Both the position numbers and the translations under genes were made by a program. The notes beneath the pieces were generated by a model. The model saw only the letters and a list, made by a program, of their open reading frames with translations. It was not told where the DNA came from and searched no databases. Below are positions 1-8,720 of a DNA stretch of 64,000 nt, in pieces. Source of the DNA: Persicobacter psychrovividus (GTDB lineage Bacteria; Bacteroidota; Bacteroidia; Cytophagales; Cyclobacteriaceae); assembly GCF_036492425.1 (NCBI RefSeq), contig NZ_AP025293.1, positions 682,001 to 746,000 of the forward strand, given 5' to 3'. Every line of letters begins with the position of its first letter. The stretch's first letter is position 1.

Positions 1-46
1 ATTATCTTTGGAGAAGAATAACGAAAGATGAGTCAAAAATAAGTCT

Positions 47-2107
47 ATGTCAATAAAGGGTACGCAAGGCACACTTGATATTTTTTCGAGGGAAATTACG
101 CATTCCGTCGGTGAGATCGAGAAAAGTGGCGGATTGATGGGGGATAATAAGCGCAATAAGCGTGGTGATAGTTTGGTGTTGCGTAACAAAGCCATACAGA
201 TCATCTATTTTGCCGTTACAGAAGCGCAGGATGAAATTTTCAAGCATTTTGAGCGTATTCGTGACCAGCTTGATATGGTGCCTTCTGAAGATGCCAAGCA
301 CATGCTCATTAATCGGGAAATCTGGCAACGTGCGTACACCGTGCGGCTAAAGCGCAAGGACTTCCTGAATGAATATGACAGCTTCAAAACGCAGAAACAG
401 CGTTATGATCAGGCCATTTTTGACTTGTATCAGGCGAAAATTCAGCGGTGGGAATATAGCCATGAAGAGCAAAAAATGACGCCCCGATTCATTAATGCCA
501 TCACTGAGATTGAACCCGTAAAATTTGATCTTGTAGAGGTGGATGGGCAGGAAATGCCTGTGAATATTGAAGAGGTAAAGATCCACTTTTCTGGCGCCTT
601 TTTGCGTACATTTTATGGCTTCAATAAAGATGAGAAAGTCATCAAGTATAAGTATGAAACCATTTTTCGTCTGAAACAGACTTATTCCGTGTTCTATTAC
701 ACGCTGTTCAGGAGTTTTATTTCGCAATCGGAATCGTCTTTCAATACTGGCGACTGGATTGAGGTGGAAATGGATATTGAGCAACTGAAGAAAAAAGTCG
801 GAGTGGCTTTTGAGGTGGACCTTAAATCGGAGCTTGATTATGAGCGTGTTACAGGTGATATTTCAAAAAATAAAATCGGTAAACGTGTTCCTGAAGATGC
901 TTATCCTTGCCGATTAACCATCGACGATTACCCTCGATTCAATGATTTTAAAAAACGTTCCCTTGATCCTGCCATTAAGGATATTGTCAATAATACCAAT
1001 ATTGAAATTGAGTATGATTTGATGCGCAGTGGGCGTGGAAACAAAGTGCAATCGGTGGTTTTCCGCATCAGGCATCAGGCGAGTCAGTTGGTCCTTGATC
1101 CTGTCGCTTCAGCCACGGGCGAAGTGATTCAGGAGGCGCAGGTTATCCAGCCGTCTGCTTATGATGAGTACTCCCCTGCCGAGGTGAATTTGGTGTTGCG
1201 CGAGTTGAATTTGCTGGGCTCTAACAAAAAACAACTTGGAAAATGGACTTCTCAACTGATCGATGCCATTAAGCGATATGGCATGGAAGCGATCAAGAGT
1301 TTCCTGCCAGCTGCACTGAATTCAAGAGCACGCGACAAGGTGAGTTTCCTACTGAAAGCACTTGAAATGAATCAGGTGAAAGAGGATGCTTTTAATGCCA
1401 AACCTGCCACGGCTTCTATTTATAAGGCGAGTAATTTTCGTCCGCGTACCAAGTCGCAATTTGCAGATGTTTTCAATCGTCTGGAAGAATTGATCCTTGG
1501 TTATGAGGAGCTGTTAACCCATGAACAAATGGAGGCAGTCGCTCAGCGTATGGGAAGTTTTGCCAGTCGTCCTTCAGTGCAATATTTACAAACTTGTCTG
1601 GACAATGAGTTGAAGGAAATTGCCAAAGCTCCTTTGCCTGTTCCTGATAAGGATGCAGGTAAGCCAGTGGCTATGCCGCAAAAGGCAAGCGGTCAAAATC
1701 CTCAGCAGGCCAACGAGCAAAGTTATTGGAATAACAATTTGCGTCGTAAGGCTGAAGATGATCAAAAATCGGCTAACCGAGAGCTTAAAGCCCAGATTTC
1801 TCTTGAATTTCAGGAGCTTTGGGATACGCTGAGAAACAAGTATTTGATGTTCTTTGGGCCTGCCAAAATTGGTGATTATACCCATTATTTGGATACGGAC
1901 GCGCCGAGTCTTGAGCGTAAAGATGTTGGTGACCTGTCGAATTTGCCTTTTGAAAAATTCAGTGACAACACCCTGAAATGGTACGGACGTTTCTTGGTTC
2001 GTCGTTTCTTCTTAACGGAGGAAGATAAGGATTTTGCTGAAAATGGTGCGCCTGCGTATGCGGAGCGGAAACACCAAATCAGCCGTGAGCAATTCAGAAG
2101 AATGTAA
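47..2107 (+). CDS. Rep_3-family replication initiator with long C-terminal extension
   Basis: 686 residues. Residues about 30-345 have the look of a RepB/Rep_3 plasmid initiator with two winged helices. The second is clearest at about 287-345, where a FNDFKKRSLDPAIKDI segment is followed by an IEYD...GRGNKVQSVVFRIRH segment, the usual signature of this family. Such proteins bind iterons and open the origin of plasmids and chromids. The remaining 340 residues are an extension I cannot assign, with a charged Q/N-rich stretch near 540-585; typical Rep_3 proteins are 230-400 residues. Only 46 bases precede the start, so any upstream origin lies outside the window. A rho-independent terminator follows. 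The next gene carries an array of palindromes that could be its binding sites. The family call is fairly sure; the role of the tail is unknown. Confidence 0.8.
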   Translation: MSIKGTQGTLDIFSREITHSVGEIEKSGGLMGDNKRNKRGDSLVLRNKAIQIIYFAVTEAQDEIFKHFERIRDQLDMVPSEDAKHMLINREIWQRAYTVRLKRKDFLNEYDSFKTQKQRYDQAIFDLYQAKIQRWEYSHEEQKMTPRFINAITEIEPVKFDLVEVDGQEMPVNIEEVKIHFSGAFLRTFYGFNKDEKVIKYKYETIFRLKQTYSVFYYTLFRSFISQSESSFNTGDWIEVEMDIEQLKKKVGVAFEVDLKSELDYERVTGDISKNKIGKRVPEDAYPCRLTIDDYPRFNDFKKRSLDPAIKDIVNNTNIEIEYDLMRSGRGNKVQSVVFRIRHQASQLVLDPVASATGEVIQEAQVIQPSAYDEYSPAEVNLVLRELNLLGSNKKQLGKWTSQLIDAIKRYGMEAIKSFLPAALNSRARDKVSFLLKALEMNQVKEDAFNAKPATASIYKASNFRPRTKSQFADVFNRLEELILGYEELLTHEQMEAVAQRMGSFASRPSVQYLQTCLDNELKEIAKAPLPVPDKDAGKPVAMPQKASGQNPQQANEQSYWNNNLRRKAEDDQKSANRELKAQISLEFQELWDTLRNKYLMFFGPAKIGDYTHYLDTDAPSLERKDVGDLSNLPFEKFSDNTLKWYGRFLVRRFFLTEEDKDFAENGAPAYAERKHQISREQFRRM

Positions 2108-2132
2108 ATTTATTGCTATATTTATAAAATGA

Positions 2133-2159
2133 AAGCCCCTGTTTATGGGGCTTTTTTTT
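2133..2159 (+). terminator. Rho-independent terminator after rep
   Basis: Stem AAGCCCC/GGGGCTT with a 7-base loop, followed by a run of T. It lies 26 bases after the initiator stop and just before the helicase start. Confidence 0.85.
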
Positions 2160-2172
2160 ACCTAAATTTTGA

Positions 2173-5100
2173 ATGAAAATGATGACCTGGGGCGAGTGGT
2201 GGATAAAAAATTTGGAAGGAATTGATGACCGAAACCGATTGGCTGGCGGACGGGAATGGGCTGAAAAAGGGGCTGTTCTGGATTGGATGATTAAGGAGGG
2301 AACGGTCTACGCGAAGGTTGGTGGACATTTCAATCAGTCCTTTAAAGTAGCCCTTCAGTTTCCATCGATGTCGTCCTCTGATCAGGAGAAAATGCAGGCG
2401 TATTTTTCTGCAGACAGCTACCGATTGTTGCAGCTTCAAAACAACATTATTCCTGCGGACATCAAACCCTTTATCCGTGAGAATATTCAGTTGGCTATTC
2501 CAACACATTTTGCTGATATCAGAATGCAGTGCAGCTGTGAACAAAGTGCACGCCCCTGCCGACATGTCAGTGCGTTGTTTTACCATTTGGCCAAGGAGAT
2601 TGATCAGGATGCGCTCCTGTTTTTTCAACTACAATCGTTGGTTATAACGACAAACGTTGATCAATCAGATACTTTAGCACGACAAACGTTTGTCGCACCT
2701 TTCTTTTCGTGGTTGCAGGAGCGACTTAAAGGAGATGCCGTGATTGCGGGGCATGGTAATTTGGTGGATTTTAGTAACCTTCCTTTTTTTAACGACAAAC
2801 GTTTGTCGTTTTTAAAAAATCGTGCGACTAACAGCACCACTGACGATAAATTATTACTGCTTAAAGGGTTGGCTAAGCTTAAAAAGCGAACTTCTTTCTT
2901 TGAGGATGAACTTTGTGATTCCGTTCGTGATTTTCGGGGAATTTTCAGCAAATCGGATCAGATCTCTTTGATTTTTAATGATTTGGGTGTGTTATCCTCT
3001 GTACTTCTGGAAACCAATGGGGAGTTTCAGCCCGTAAATTCGACCGCGCCGATCGCTTTGTTGATTCAGTTGTTGGTTGATTATGACGAAGCACAGTTTA
3101 GGGGGATTTCCGAAATATGGAAATGGAAGCGACAAATGTTGCGCTTTTGTGATTTGCTTTTAACACGACAAATGTTGCAGCCAAAGGTGGTCGCTAACAG
3201 CGAGCAATGGTGTTTGCAGTGGTTTCCAGCGACCTACGACCCTGTTATACGACAAGTGTTGGATGACCTAACCGCAGCTCTTCCGTGTCCAATTGCCTTT
3301 ATTAAGACAAATGTTGGTATTTCGGCCTTAAGTTCAAAACAACAAACGTTGCTTGTGGCGCAGTGTATCCTGACCGACCGTATGCGCCAGCTGACGGCCA
3401 CCCTTGGGCATTCTGCCAATGCGAGCGTAATGGCCAAAGCGCTGTATAGCGACCACTGTTTTTCTTTGAATGATCAGCGAGAGATGGCTTTGGCATCAAA
3501 TATTGAGCAGTGGCTGGCACCTCTTCAGCAGCATGATTTTGAAACGATAATCGTCTTGCAAATGGAGGAGTCGGAGATTGAAGGACATTTTGTCCTTAGA
3601 TTATTGGCGCGTGATTCCGATGCTCCTCTCGGAAGCGAGCAATCTATACGGGCATTCCTGTTGAGTGCACCAAATAGTGTACAACAGAAATTATTTCAGC
3701 GGATAGAACCACTGTGGGCACATTTTCCGGTCATGAAAACCCTCATGACGGTCGATCAGGAGGTATTAAGCTTTAATCAGCAGGAATTGAGTAATGTGTT
3801 GGTTTTTCTGTTTCCTCAACTTGAAGCGATCGGAATTGATGTTCGACTGGATAAACGCTTGCGTAAATTGGTACAACCCAAGCTCAGTTTTAAGATTACG
3901 GCAAAAGCGGAAGATGGAGAAGAGGATGGAAAGCAGCAGAAAGGACAGCTCGATATTAAATCGTTATTCAAATATGAGTGGCAAGTGGCGATCGGTGATC
4001 AGCAGGTGAGTGCTGAAGAATTTGAAAACTATCTCGAGGACATTGAAGGGGTCGTAAAAATAAAAGATCAGTATGTTCATCTTATAGCAACAGATGTCGC
4101 AAAACTGATGGCTCGCCTTCAGGATGAGCATCAAAAATTACCTTCCCATGAACTTTTTCAGGCGATTTATACCCAAAAGTATGAATCGGCACCTGTATTT
4201 ATGGCGCAGGATGCTTCACAACGTTTGTCGTTATTTAATAAAGTACGACAAGTGTTGCCGCCAAAAGGATTAAAGGCCACCCTCCGCCCCTACCAGCTTG
4301 TAGGTTTTGAGTGGCTTATGCGAAATGCATCGATTGGTATGGGGGCTATTCTTGCTGATGATATGGGCCTCGGTAAAACACTACAAACGTTGGCATTTTT
4401 GTTGAAGCTGAAAGAAGAGCAACGATTGTCGTATAATAAACCGGCCATTGTCGTTGTACCGACAAGTCTGCTAACCAACTGGCAGGCAGAGATTAACAAA
4501 TTCACCCCAGATATCACGACAAACGTTTATCATGGGCAGATGAATTCATTATCACCAACGTTTGACGTACTTATTACCACCTATGGTAAGGTACGGACGA
4601 GTTTTGATCAGTTGAAAAAAATCAGTTGGGAGGTGATGATTATTGATGAGGCACAACATATCAAGAATGCAGACACCAAGCAAAGTCAGTTGATAAAGTC
4701 TTTACCTTCAGTGATTAAGGTTGCTTTGAGTGGTACGCCTGTGGAGAATCGACTGATGGAATATTGGAGTATCATGGATTTTGTCAATCCATCAATTTTG
4801 GGCTCAGCTTCAGAATTTCAGCGAAAATTTGTCAAACCGATTGAAGATCAGGATTTGCAACGTTTGTCTGACTTTCACAACATTTGTCGTCCTTTCCTGA
4901 TGCGTCGATTGAAATCCGATCGGTCGATTATTGCTGATCTGCCCGAAAAGATTGAGCAAAACCATTTCTGTTCATTGGCGCCTGAGCAATCTGCTTTATA
5001 TCAGTCGGTAATGGAACAGGCGATGTTTAAAATGGAGGCTACAGAGCAGAAGAAGCGTTCTTCGATCATTTTGCAGCTCATCACCACCCTTAAGCAGGTT

Positions 5101-5679
5101 TGCAATCATCCTTTTCAATATTTGGCAAGTGGTGAACAAGCACCGTGGCTGTCGGGCAAAGCTACGGCCCTGATGGAGTTGCTGGAAAAAATTCAGCCTA
5201 CGGGAGAAAAAGTGCTCATTTTCACCCAATATCGACAGATGGGGGAATTATTGCGTCGATGGATTTATCAGTTTATGGAAAGTGAAGCGATGTTTCTGCA
5301 TGGTGGTTGTAGCCGAAAGGAAAGGGATGAAATGGTGACCCAATTCCAGACTTCGGCTTCGAAGCAATTTTTTATTTTGTCGCTGAAAGCTGCAGGTACA
5401 GGCCTGAACCTGGTGCAAGCAACACATGTCGTACATTATGACCTTTGGTGGAATCCTGCGGTAGAGGCACAGGCGACAGACCGTGCCTATCGAATTGGGC
5501 AACAGAAGAATGTGATGGTTCACCGACTGATCAGTAAAGGTACTTTTGAGGAACAGATCAATCAGTTGATTCAGAAGAAAAAAGTGCTTGCTGATGAGGT
5601 TGTACAGGCGGGGGGAGAATGGATAGGAAATTTGCCCGATGAGGAATTAAAACAAATATTTAGCTTGAAAGAGGAGTAA
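2173..5679 (+). CDS. SWIM zinc-finger SNF2-family helicase
   Basis: 1168 residues. A SWIM finger lies near the N terminus (C120-x-C122, C129-x-H131), then about 500 poorly conserved residues. The SNF2 motor follows: Walker A DDMGLGKT at 729-736, DEAQ box at 825-828, a SGTPVENR motif, and a C-terminal helicase lobe with QATDRAYRIGQ at 1100-1110. Bacterial proteins of this type are ATP-driven DNA translocases thought to remodel protein-DNA complexes. The gene lies 66 bases after the replication initiator and one base before an acetyltransferase gene, so helicase and acetyltransferase are probably co-transcribed. Unusually, about 16 copies of a palindromic sequence lie inside the reading frame, mostly in the less conserved parts. 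The first possible start (ATG 2173) is used; an ATG at 2179 is equally possible. The function call is sure; the physiological role is not. Confidence 0.93.
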   Translation: MKMMTWGEWWIKNLEGIDDRNRLAGGREWAEKGAVLDWMIKEGTVYAKVGGHFNQSFKVALQFPSMSSSDQEKMQAYFSADSYRLLQLQNNIIPADIKPFIRENIQLAIPTHFADIRMQCSCEQSARPCRHVSALFYHLAKEIDQDALLFFQLQSLVITTNVDQSDTLARQTFVAPFFSWLQERLKGDAVIAGHGNLVDFSNLPFFNDKRLSFLKNRATNSTTDDKLLLLKGLAKLKKRTSFFEDELCDSVRDFRGIFSKSDQISLIFNDLGVLSSVLLETNGEFQPVNSTAPIALLIQLLVDYDEAQFRGISEIWKWKRQMLRFCDLLLTRQMLQPKVVANSEQWCLQWFPATYDPVIRQVLDDLTAALPCPIAFIKTNVGISALSSKQQTLLVAQCILTDRMRQLTATLGHSANASVMAKALYSDHCFSLNDQREMALASNIEQWLAPLQQHDFETIIVLQMEESEIEGHFVLRLLARDSDAPLGSEQSIRAFLLSAPNSVQQKLFQRIEPLWAHFPVMKTLMTVDQEVLSFNQQELSNVLVFLFPQLEAIGIDVRLDKRLRKLVQPKLSFKITAKAEDGEEDGKQQKGQLDIKSLFKYEWQVAIGDQQVSAEEFENYLEDIEGVVKIKDQYVHLIATDVAKLMARLQDEHQKLPSHELFQAIYTQKYESAPVFMAQDASQRLSLFNKVRQVLPPKGLKATLRPYQLVGFEWLMRNASIGMGAILADDMGLGKTLQTLAFLLKLKEEQRLSYNKPAIVVVPTSLLTNWQAEINKFTPDITTNVYHGQMNSLSPTFDVLITTYGKVRTSFDQLKKISWEVMIIDEAQHIKNADTKQSQLIKSLPSVIKVALSGTPVENRLMEYWSIMDFVNPSILGSASEFQRKFVKPIEDQDLQRLSDFHNICRPFLMRRLKSDRSIIADLPEKIEQNHFCSLAPEQSALYQSVMEQAMFKMEATEQKKRSSIILQLITTLKQVCNHPFQYLASGEQAPWLSGKATALMELLEKIQPTGEKVLIFTQYRQMGELLRRWIYQFMESEAMFLHGGCSRKERDEMVTQFQTSASKQFFILSLKAAGTGLNLVQATHVVHYDLWWNPAVEAQATDRAYRIGQQKNVMVHRLISKGTFEEQINQLIQKKKVLADEVVQAGGEWIGNLPDEELKQIFSLKEE
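2647..4890. repeat. Array of about 16 palindromic iteron-like motifs inside the SNF2 gene
   Basis: Core 12-mer ACGACAAACGTT or its complement; the full palindrome is ACGACAAACGTTTGTCGT. A perfect 18-mer (20 bp with flanks) is at 2792-2809 and a 17/18 copy at 2679-2696. Exact 12-mers start at 2647, 2679, 2792, 4516 and, inverted, at 4220. Copies with one or two mismatches start at 3129, 3165, 3249, 3304, 3339, 4245, 4380, 4421 (inverted), 4557 (inverted), 4859 (inverted) and 4879 (inverted). Only one weak match was noticed elsewhere (10530). They fall in four groups: 2647-2809, 3129-3350, 4220-4568 and 4859-4890. Next to a Rep_3 gene they are best read as candidate initiator or partition-protein binding sites; this is inference. 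Confidence 0.75.
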
Positions 5680-5680
5680 T

Positions 5681-6094
5681 ATGGAGCGACGAAAAATAGA
5701 ACAAATTCATCCCGTGTTATGCTGGCGAATCCGTCAGGAGGTGATGTATCCGCAGGAAGAATTATCTTTTGTGGCCATTGAAGGTGATGAGGAGGCGATT
5801 CATCACGGTTATTTTCTGAATAATGAACTGCTGGGCGTACTCTCGTGGTTCATTGATGGGGAAGAGGCGCAATTCCGAAAATTCGCTGTCAAAGAAAAAG
5901 TGCAGGGGCAGGGAATTGGAACTGAAATGCTGCAATATGGCTTGGCGGAAATGCGAACGCTCGGCATTCGGAAAGTGTGGTGTAATGCCCGCTTGGAAAA
6001 ACGGGCTTTTTACGAACGTTTCGGACTCAGCTGTACCGACCAACAATTTGTGAGGCACGGCATTTCTTATGTGATCATGGAGTTAAAAACCTGA
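5681..6094 (+). CDS. GNAT-family N-acetyltransferase
   Basis: 137 residues, of normal length for a single-domain GNAT enzyme. The acetyl-CoA binding motif A is clear: a hydrophobic strand with RKFAV, then Q75-G-Q-G-x-G80 and a helix, then an ARLEKRAFYERFG segment typical of the C-terminal half. These enzymes move an acetyl group from acetyl-CoA to an amine on a small molecule or protein; the substrate cannot be read from sequence. The start ATG lies one base after the helicase stop, and GAGGAG in the last helicase codons serves as ribosome binding site, so translation is probably coupled. It may act on the helicase or initiator, but nothing in the sequence shows that. Confidence 0.9.
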   Translation: MERRKIEQIHPVLCWRIRQEVMYPQEELSFVAIEGDEEAIHHGYFLNNELLGVLSWFIDGEEAQFRKFAVKEKVQGQGIGTEMLQYGLAEMRTLGIRKVWCNARLEKRAFYERFGLSCTDQQFVRHGISYVIMELKT

Positions 6095-6306
6095 CCACGG
6101 TTGCCACTGGGGTGATCTGTGACGGCATTGCGTGGTGCTTTAGTATTTTATCGGACTATCAAACACGAGTGATTTCATCGCCCCTGAACGAGCAATATTA
6201 TACTCCCGCCTTATTCCTTTTGGAGATTGGTACAGGGATTGATTACCTTTGGTGCAGGCCATTCCAATTTAACGAATGGTGATTTAGGCAAAAAGATAAG
6301 TGTGAG

Positions 6307-6531
6307 ATGTTAAAGTTCTTTATGAAAACGAAGGCCCCACTCGAGGAGGCAAAGGTGAAATCTTTTTTGGAGAAAAAAGGCTATGAGCTGACGTCGGATT
6401 TCGGGATCACCTGGCATGTAAAAGGACAGGATTTCTCTGCGCAGGATAAAGCGGACTTACAAGAATTTTTGCAGCAAGACGAGCTGGCCATTGAATGGAT
6501 TGGGCAGCAATCTTTTGTCATTAAGCAATAG
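6307..6531 (+). CDS. Small hypothetical protein
   Basis: 74 residues, charged, with no signal peptide or membrane segment. I do not recognise it. The composition (many K, E, Q, spaced hydrophobics, FLEKKGYEL then AIEWIGQQSFVIKQ) looks like a small folded alpha/beta protein rather than noise. The preceding 212 bases (6095-6306) hold nothing I recognise. No good ribosome binding site is visible, which is normal in Bacteroidota. It might also be the remnant of a longer gene. Confidence 0.45.
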   Translation: MLKFFMKTKAPLEEAKVKSFLEKKGYELTSDFGITWHVKGQDFSAQDKADLQEFLQQDELAIEWIGQQSFVIKQ

Positions 6532-6582
6532 TTAATTTGCCCACCACAATAAACATTGTCGTGACGATCTGCTTGTATTCAT

Positions 6583-7389
6583 ATGTGGATGTTGCGAATT
6601 TTATGTTTGTTTTTTTCTGTGGCAATGATGACTGATGATATCGCTTTTGAGGCGCCTTTAAATGAGTGGAAACTCCCCAAATCCCTGAAGGAGTTTTCAG
6701 GAATGACGATTCTTCCCAACGGCCAAATAGCCATGGTACAAGATGAAAAAGGGGTGATTTATTTCTTTGATCCTGACACGGGAGAGGTGGTGGATGAGCT
6801 GAAGTTCAAGAAAAAGGGGGATTTTGAAGGGATTACTTTCCTTTCAGGTCATTTCTATGTGTTGCAAAGTGATGGCCACCTGTTCGAGGTGAACGCCACC
6901 AGCAAACAGGAGCGTTCCTATCGCCTGCCTTTTGATGCCGACAATGACCTGGAAGGCATTACAAGCGATGGCCGTTATCTGTATGTTTGCCCCAAAGAAA
7001 ATAGCGGCCTTTATGGTGCCGAAGCAAATAACAAGATCATTTGGCGATTAGATCCACGGGATTTTTTTCTGCCGCCCAAAGCGGTCATCAGCCTGTCTAA
7101 ATCAGCATATCTTAAAAATACCAACAAAGATCACTGGAAGTCGATCGGCTTTTCGGGCATTGCTGTGCACCCCACCTCGGGGATGTTTTATGTCCTTTCC
7201 CATAGAAGCCATGAGGTGATGGTTTTTTCTCCTGATGGTGAAATAACGACCGTGTGGAGTTATCCCAAGAAATTATTGCCACAGGCTGAGGCGATCACCT
7301 TCGACCATCAGGGGCATTTGCTGATAGGATCAGAGGCAGGGAAGAAGAAGCATGGTCGCCTGTACCGTTTCAGCATAAAAAAACGGTAG
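6583..7389 (+). CDS. SdiA-regulated-like beta-propeller protein, exported
   Basis: 268 residues. A short hydrophobic N terminus (residues 1-17) suggests export. The rest is a run of propeller-like strands with repeats of the type LSGMTILPNGQIAMVQDEKG, DFEGITF, DLEGITSDGRYLYV, FSGIAVHPTSGMFYVLSHRS and EAITFDHQGHLLIGSEAG. This pattern matches the SdiA-regulated / YjiK family, calcium-dependent propellers of unknown substrate, often near the cell surface. It stands alone on the plus strand and shares a terminator hairpin with the convergent DUF4251 gene. An esterase-like phytase or strictosidine-synthase-type propeller is a less likely alternative. Confidence 0.75.
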   Translation: MWMLRILCLFFSVAMMTDDIAFEAPLNEWKLPKSLKEFSGMTILPNGQIAMVQDEKGVIYFFDPDTGEVVDELKFKKKGDFEGITFLSGHFYVLQSDGHLFEVNATSKQERSYRLPFDADNDLEGITSDGRYLYVCPKENSGLYGAEANNKIIWRLDPRDFFLPPKAVISLSKSAYLKNTNKDHWKSIGFSGIAVHPTSGMFYVLSHRSHEVMVFSPDGEITTVWSYPKKLLPQAEAITFDHQGHLLIGSEAGKKKHGRLYRFSIKKR

Positions 7390-7404
7390 CATAAAATGCT
7401 ACCG
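7378..7404 (-). terminator. Terminator hairpin between convergent genes
   Basis: Perfect 9-bp stem CGGTAGCAT/ATGCTACCG with a 3-base loop, preceded on the plus strand by six A. It therefore reads as an intrinsic terminator for the minus-strand DUF4251 gene. It overlaps the last codons of the propeller gene. Confidence 0.8.
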
Positions 7405-7423
7405 CGAGGTTAGGTTGATTGGG

Positions 7424-7948
7424 TTATTTGTCGATTGTTGTGTTGTCTATTTTCCCTTGATAACTGATCGGGTCTTTGCGCAGAAAGCTGATATTTAAAG
7501 TCGCATTTCCGTTATCGAAGACCGTCATTTTACAGTCGTATTTTTCATTTTTATCTTTGATCGTGAAGCTGTAAGTGGTGCGGTTTTTTTTCTGGTCATA
7601 ACTAATTTCCTCATCGGTCATGGGCTGATCAAACTTCACGCCTCCTTCACTACTCCCATAATCTGCACTGAAAGCACGCCCAAAATAGGGCAAATAGGCC
7701 TTGACCTGCTGTTGATCAATTTCCATGGTATAGCCATCAGTGTTTACATTGAGCACGCGCCCGCCTCGTTGTGGATTCACCTGATCCACCTTAAAGGTAA
7801 AGGCTTTTTGCTCGAGGAGTTCTTTCACTTTCATTTGCTGCTGTTGAGCTTCAAGCTTGCGCTTTTCTTTTTTGCTCACAGGTGCTTGAGCCATTAAATT
7901 ACCAATCATAAAGAGTAACATTCCTGAAATTAAGATGACTTTCTTCAT
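7424..7948 (-). CDS. DUF4251-family exported protein
   Basis: 174 residues. Signal peptide at 1-20 ending in NLMAQA, then a charged coiled stretch KKEKRKLEAQQQQ, then the DUF4251 body: NTDGYTMEIDQQQVKAYLPYFGRAF, GGVKFD and a C-terminal strand region with ATLNISFLRKDPISYQGKI. This family occurs in Bacteroidota as small periplasmic proteins of unknown function. Divergent from the DinB-like gene with 114 bases between them, which must hold both promoters. The family call is good; no function can be given. Confidence 0.85.
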   Translation of the reverse strand: MKKVILISGMLLFMIGNLMAQAPVSKKEKRKLEAQQQQMKVKELLEQKAFTFKVDQVNPQRGGRVLNVNTDGYTMEIDQQQVKAYLPYFGRAFSADYGSSEGGVKFDQPMTDEEISYDQKKNRTTYSFTIKDKNEKYDCKMTVFDNGNATLNISFLRKDPISYQGKIDNTTIDK

Positions 7949-8062
7949 TTGAATAATTTTTGGTGTCTATAATTAAGAAGTGGATATTTATGCCTGTTTC
8001 CGCAGGCTTTTGGGATATTTTTTTTAGGTTCGATAATTCAACCAACCATTTTAAATTAAATA

Positions 8063-8599
8063 ATGCGTCATCTCAAATCAACCTTTTTCATGCTGTGCCT
8101 TGTACTATGTTGTGGTATTCAGGGGCAGGCACAATATTACAGTGAAGATTTTTCAGGGCAGTGGCAACGCAGCAAAGCGTACACTTTAGCGATGTTGGAT
8201 TCCTTGGCGAAAGATGAACTCGACTACCGACCGACGGCTGAAGTGATGAGCCTCAGGGAAGAATTTAATCACCTGATGAATAATTTTGGATTTTTACAAT
8301 ATTACGTGACAGGGGAGAAAGCCAATGAACTCACTGATTATTTGAGAAATAACCCACCGAAAAGTAAACAGGAGCTTCGTGAGGCGTTAATTTATGCTTT
8401 TGATTATGTGGGGAGTCTTGCGGAGAAATACAGCGATGAGCAGATGCAGCAAGCGGTTCCTTTCTTTAAGGAGGAGGTACAAATGCATCGCTTAGGGGTC
8501 TTTTTATTGATGCGCAACCATGTTACGCATCATCGGGGGCGAATCAGTTTAATGTTGCGTATGTTGGGGCATCAGCCTCCTAAATATGTGGGTTGGTGA
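8063..8599 (+). CDS. Exported DinB-superfamily protein
   Basis: 178 residues. Signal peptide 1-23 (hydrophobic core, GQAQ cleavage region), then a four-helix DinB/YfiT-like body. Candidate metal ligands are His70 (FNHLM) and His153-x3-His157 (NHVTHH), the spacing expected for the DinB triad. DinB-like proteins are often metal-dependent thiol (bacillithiol or mycothiol) transferases or damage-induced proteins; export to the periplasm is a Bacteroidota variant with no known activity. It stands alone, followed by the histone-like gene. Confidence 0.85.
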   Translation: MRHLKSTFFMLCLVLCCGIQGQAQYYSEDFSGQWQRSKAYTLAMLDSLAKDELDYRPTAEVMSLREEFNHLMNNFGFLQYYVTGEKANELTDYLRNNPPKSKQELREALIYAFDYVGSLAEKYSDEQMQQAVPFFKEEVQMHRLGVFLLMRNHVTHHRGRISLMLRMLGHQPPKYVGW

Positions 8600-8720
8600 T
8601 CTGAAAGCCGATTTTTATCGGTTTTTTGATAAAAAAATCAGCTTTTAGCGCGAATAATAGGTTTTTACACTTTGATTATTGAGTAAGATTTATGATTATT
8701 AAGTGTAAACTTTTAAGGAT

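Noticed and set aside
1-46. Origin iterons upstream of rep
   Set aside because: Only 46 bases are visible and none matches the palindrome found in the helicase gene.
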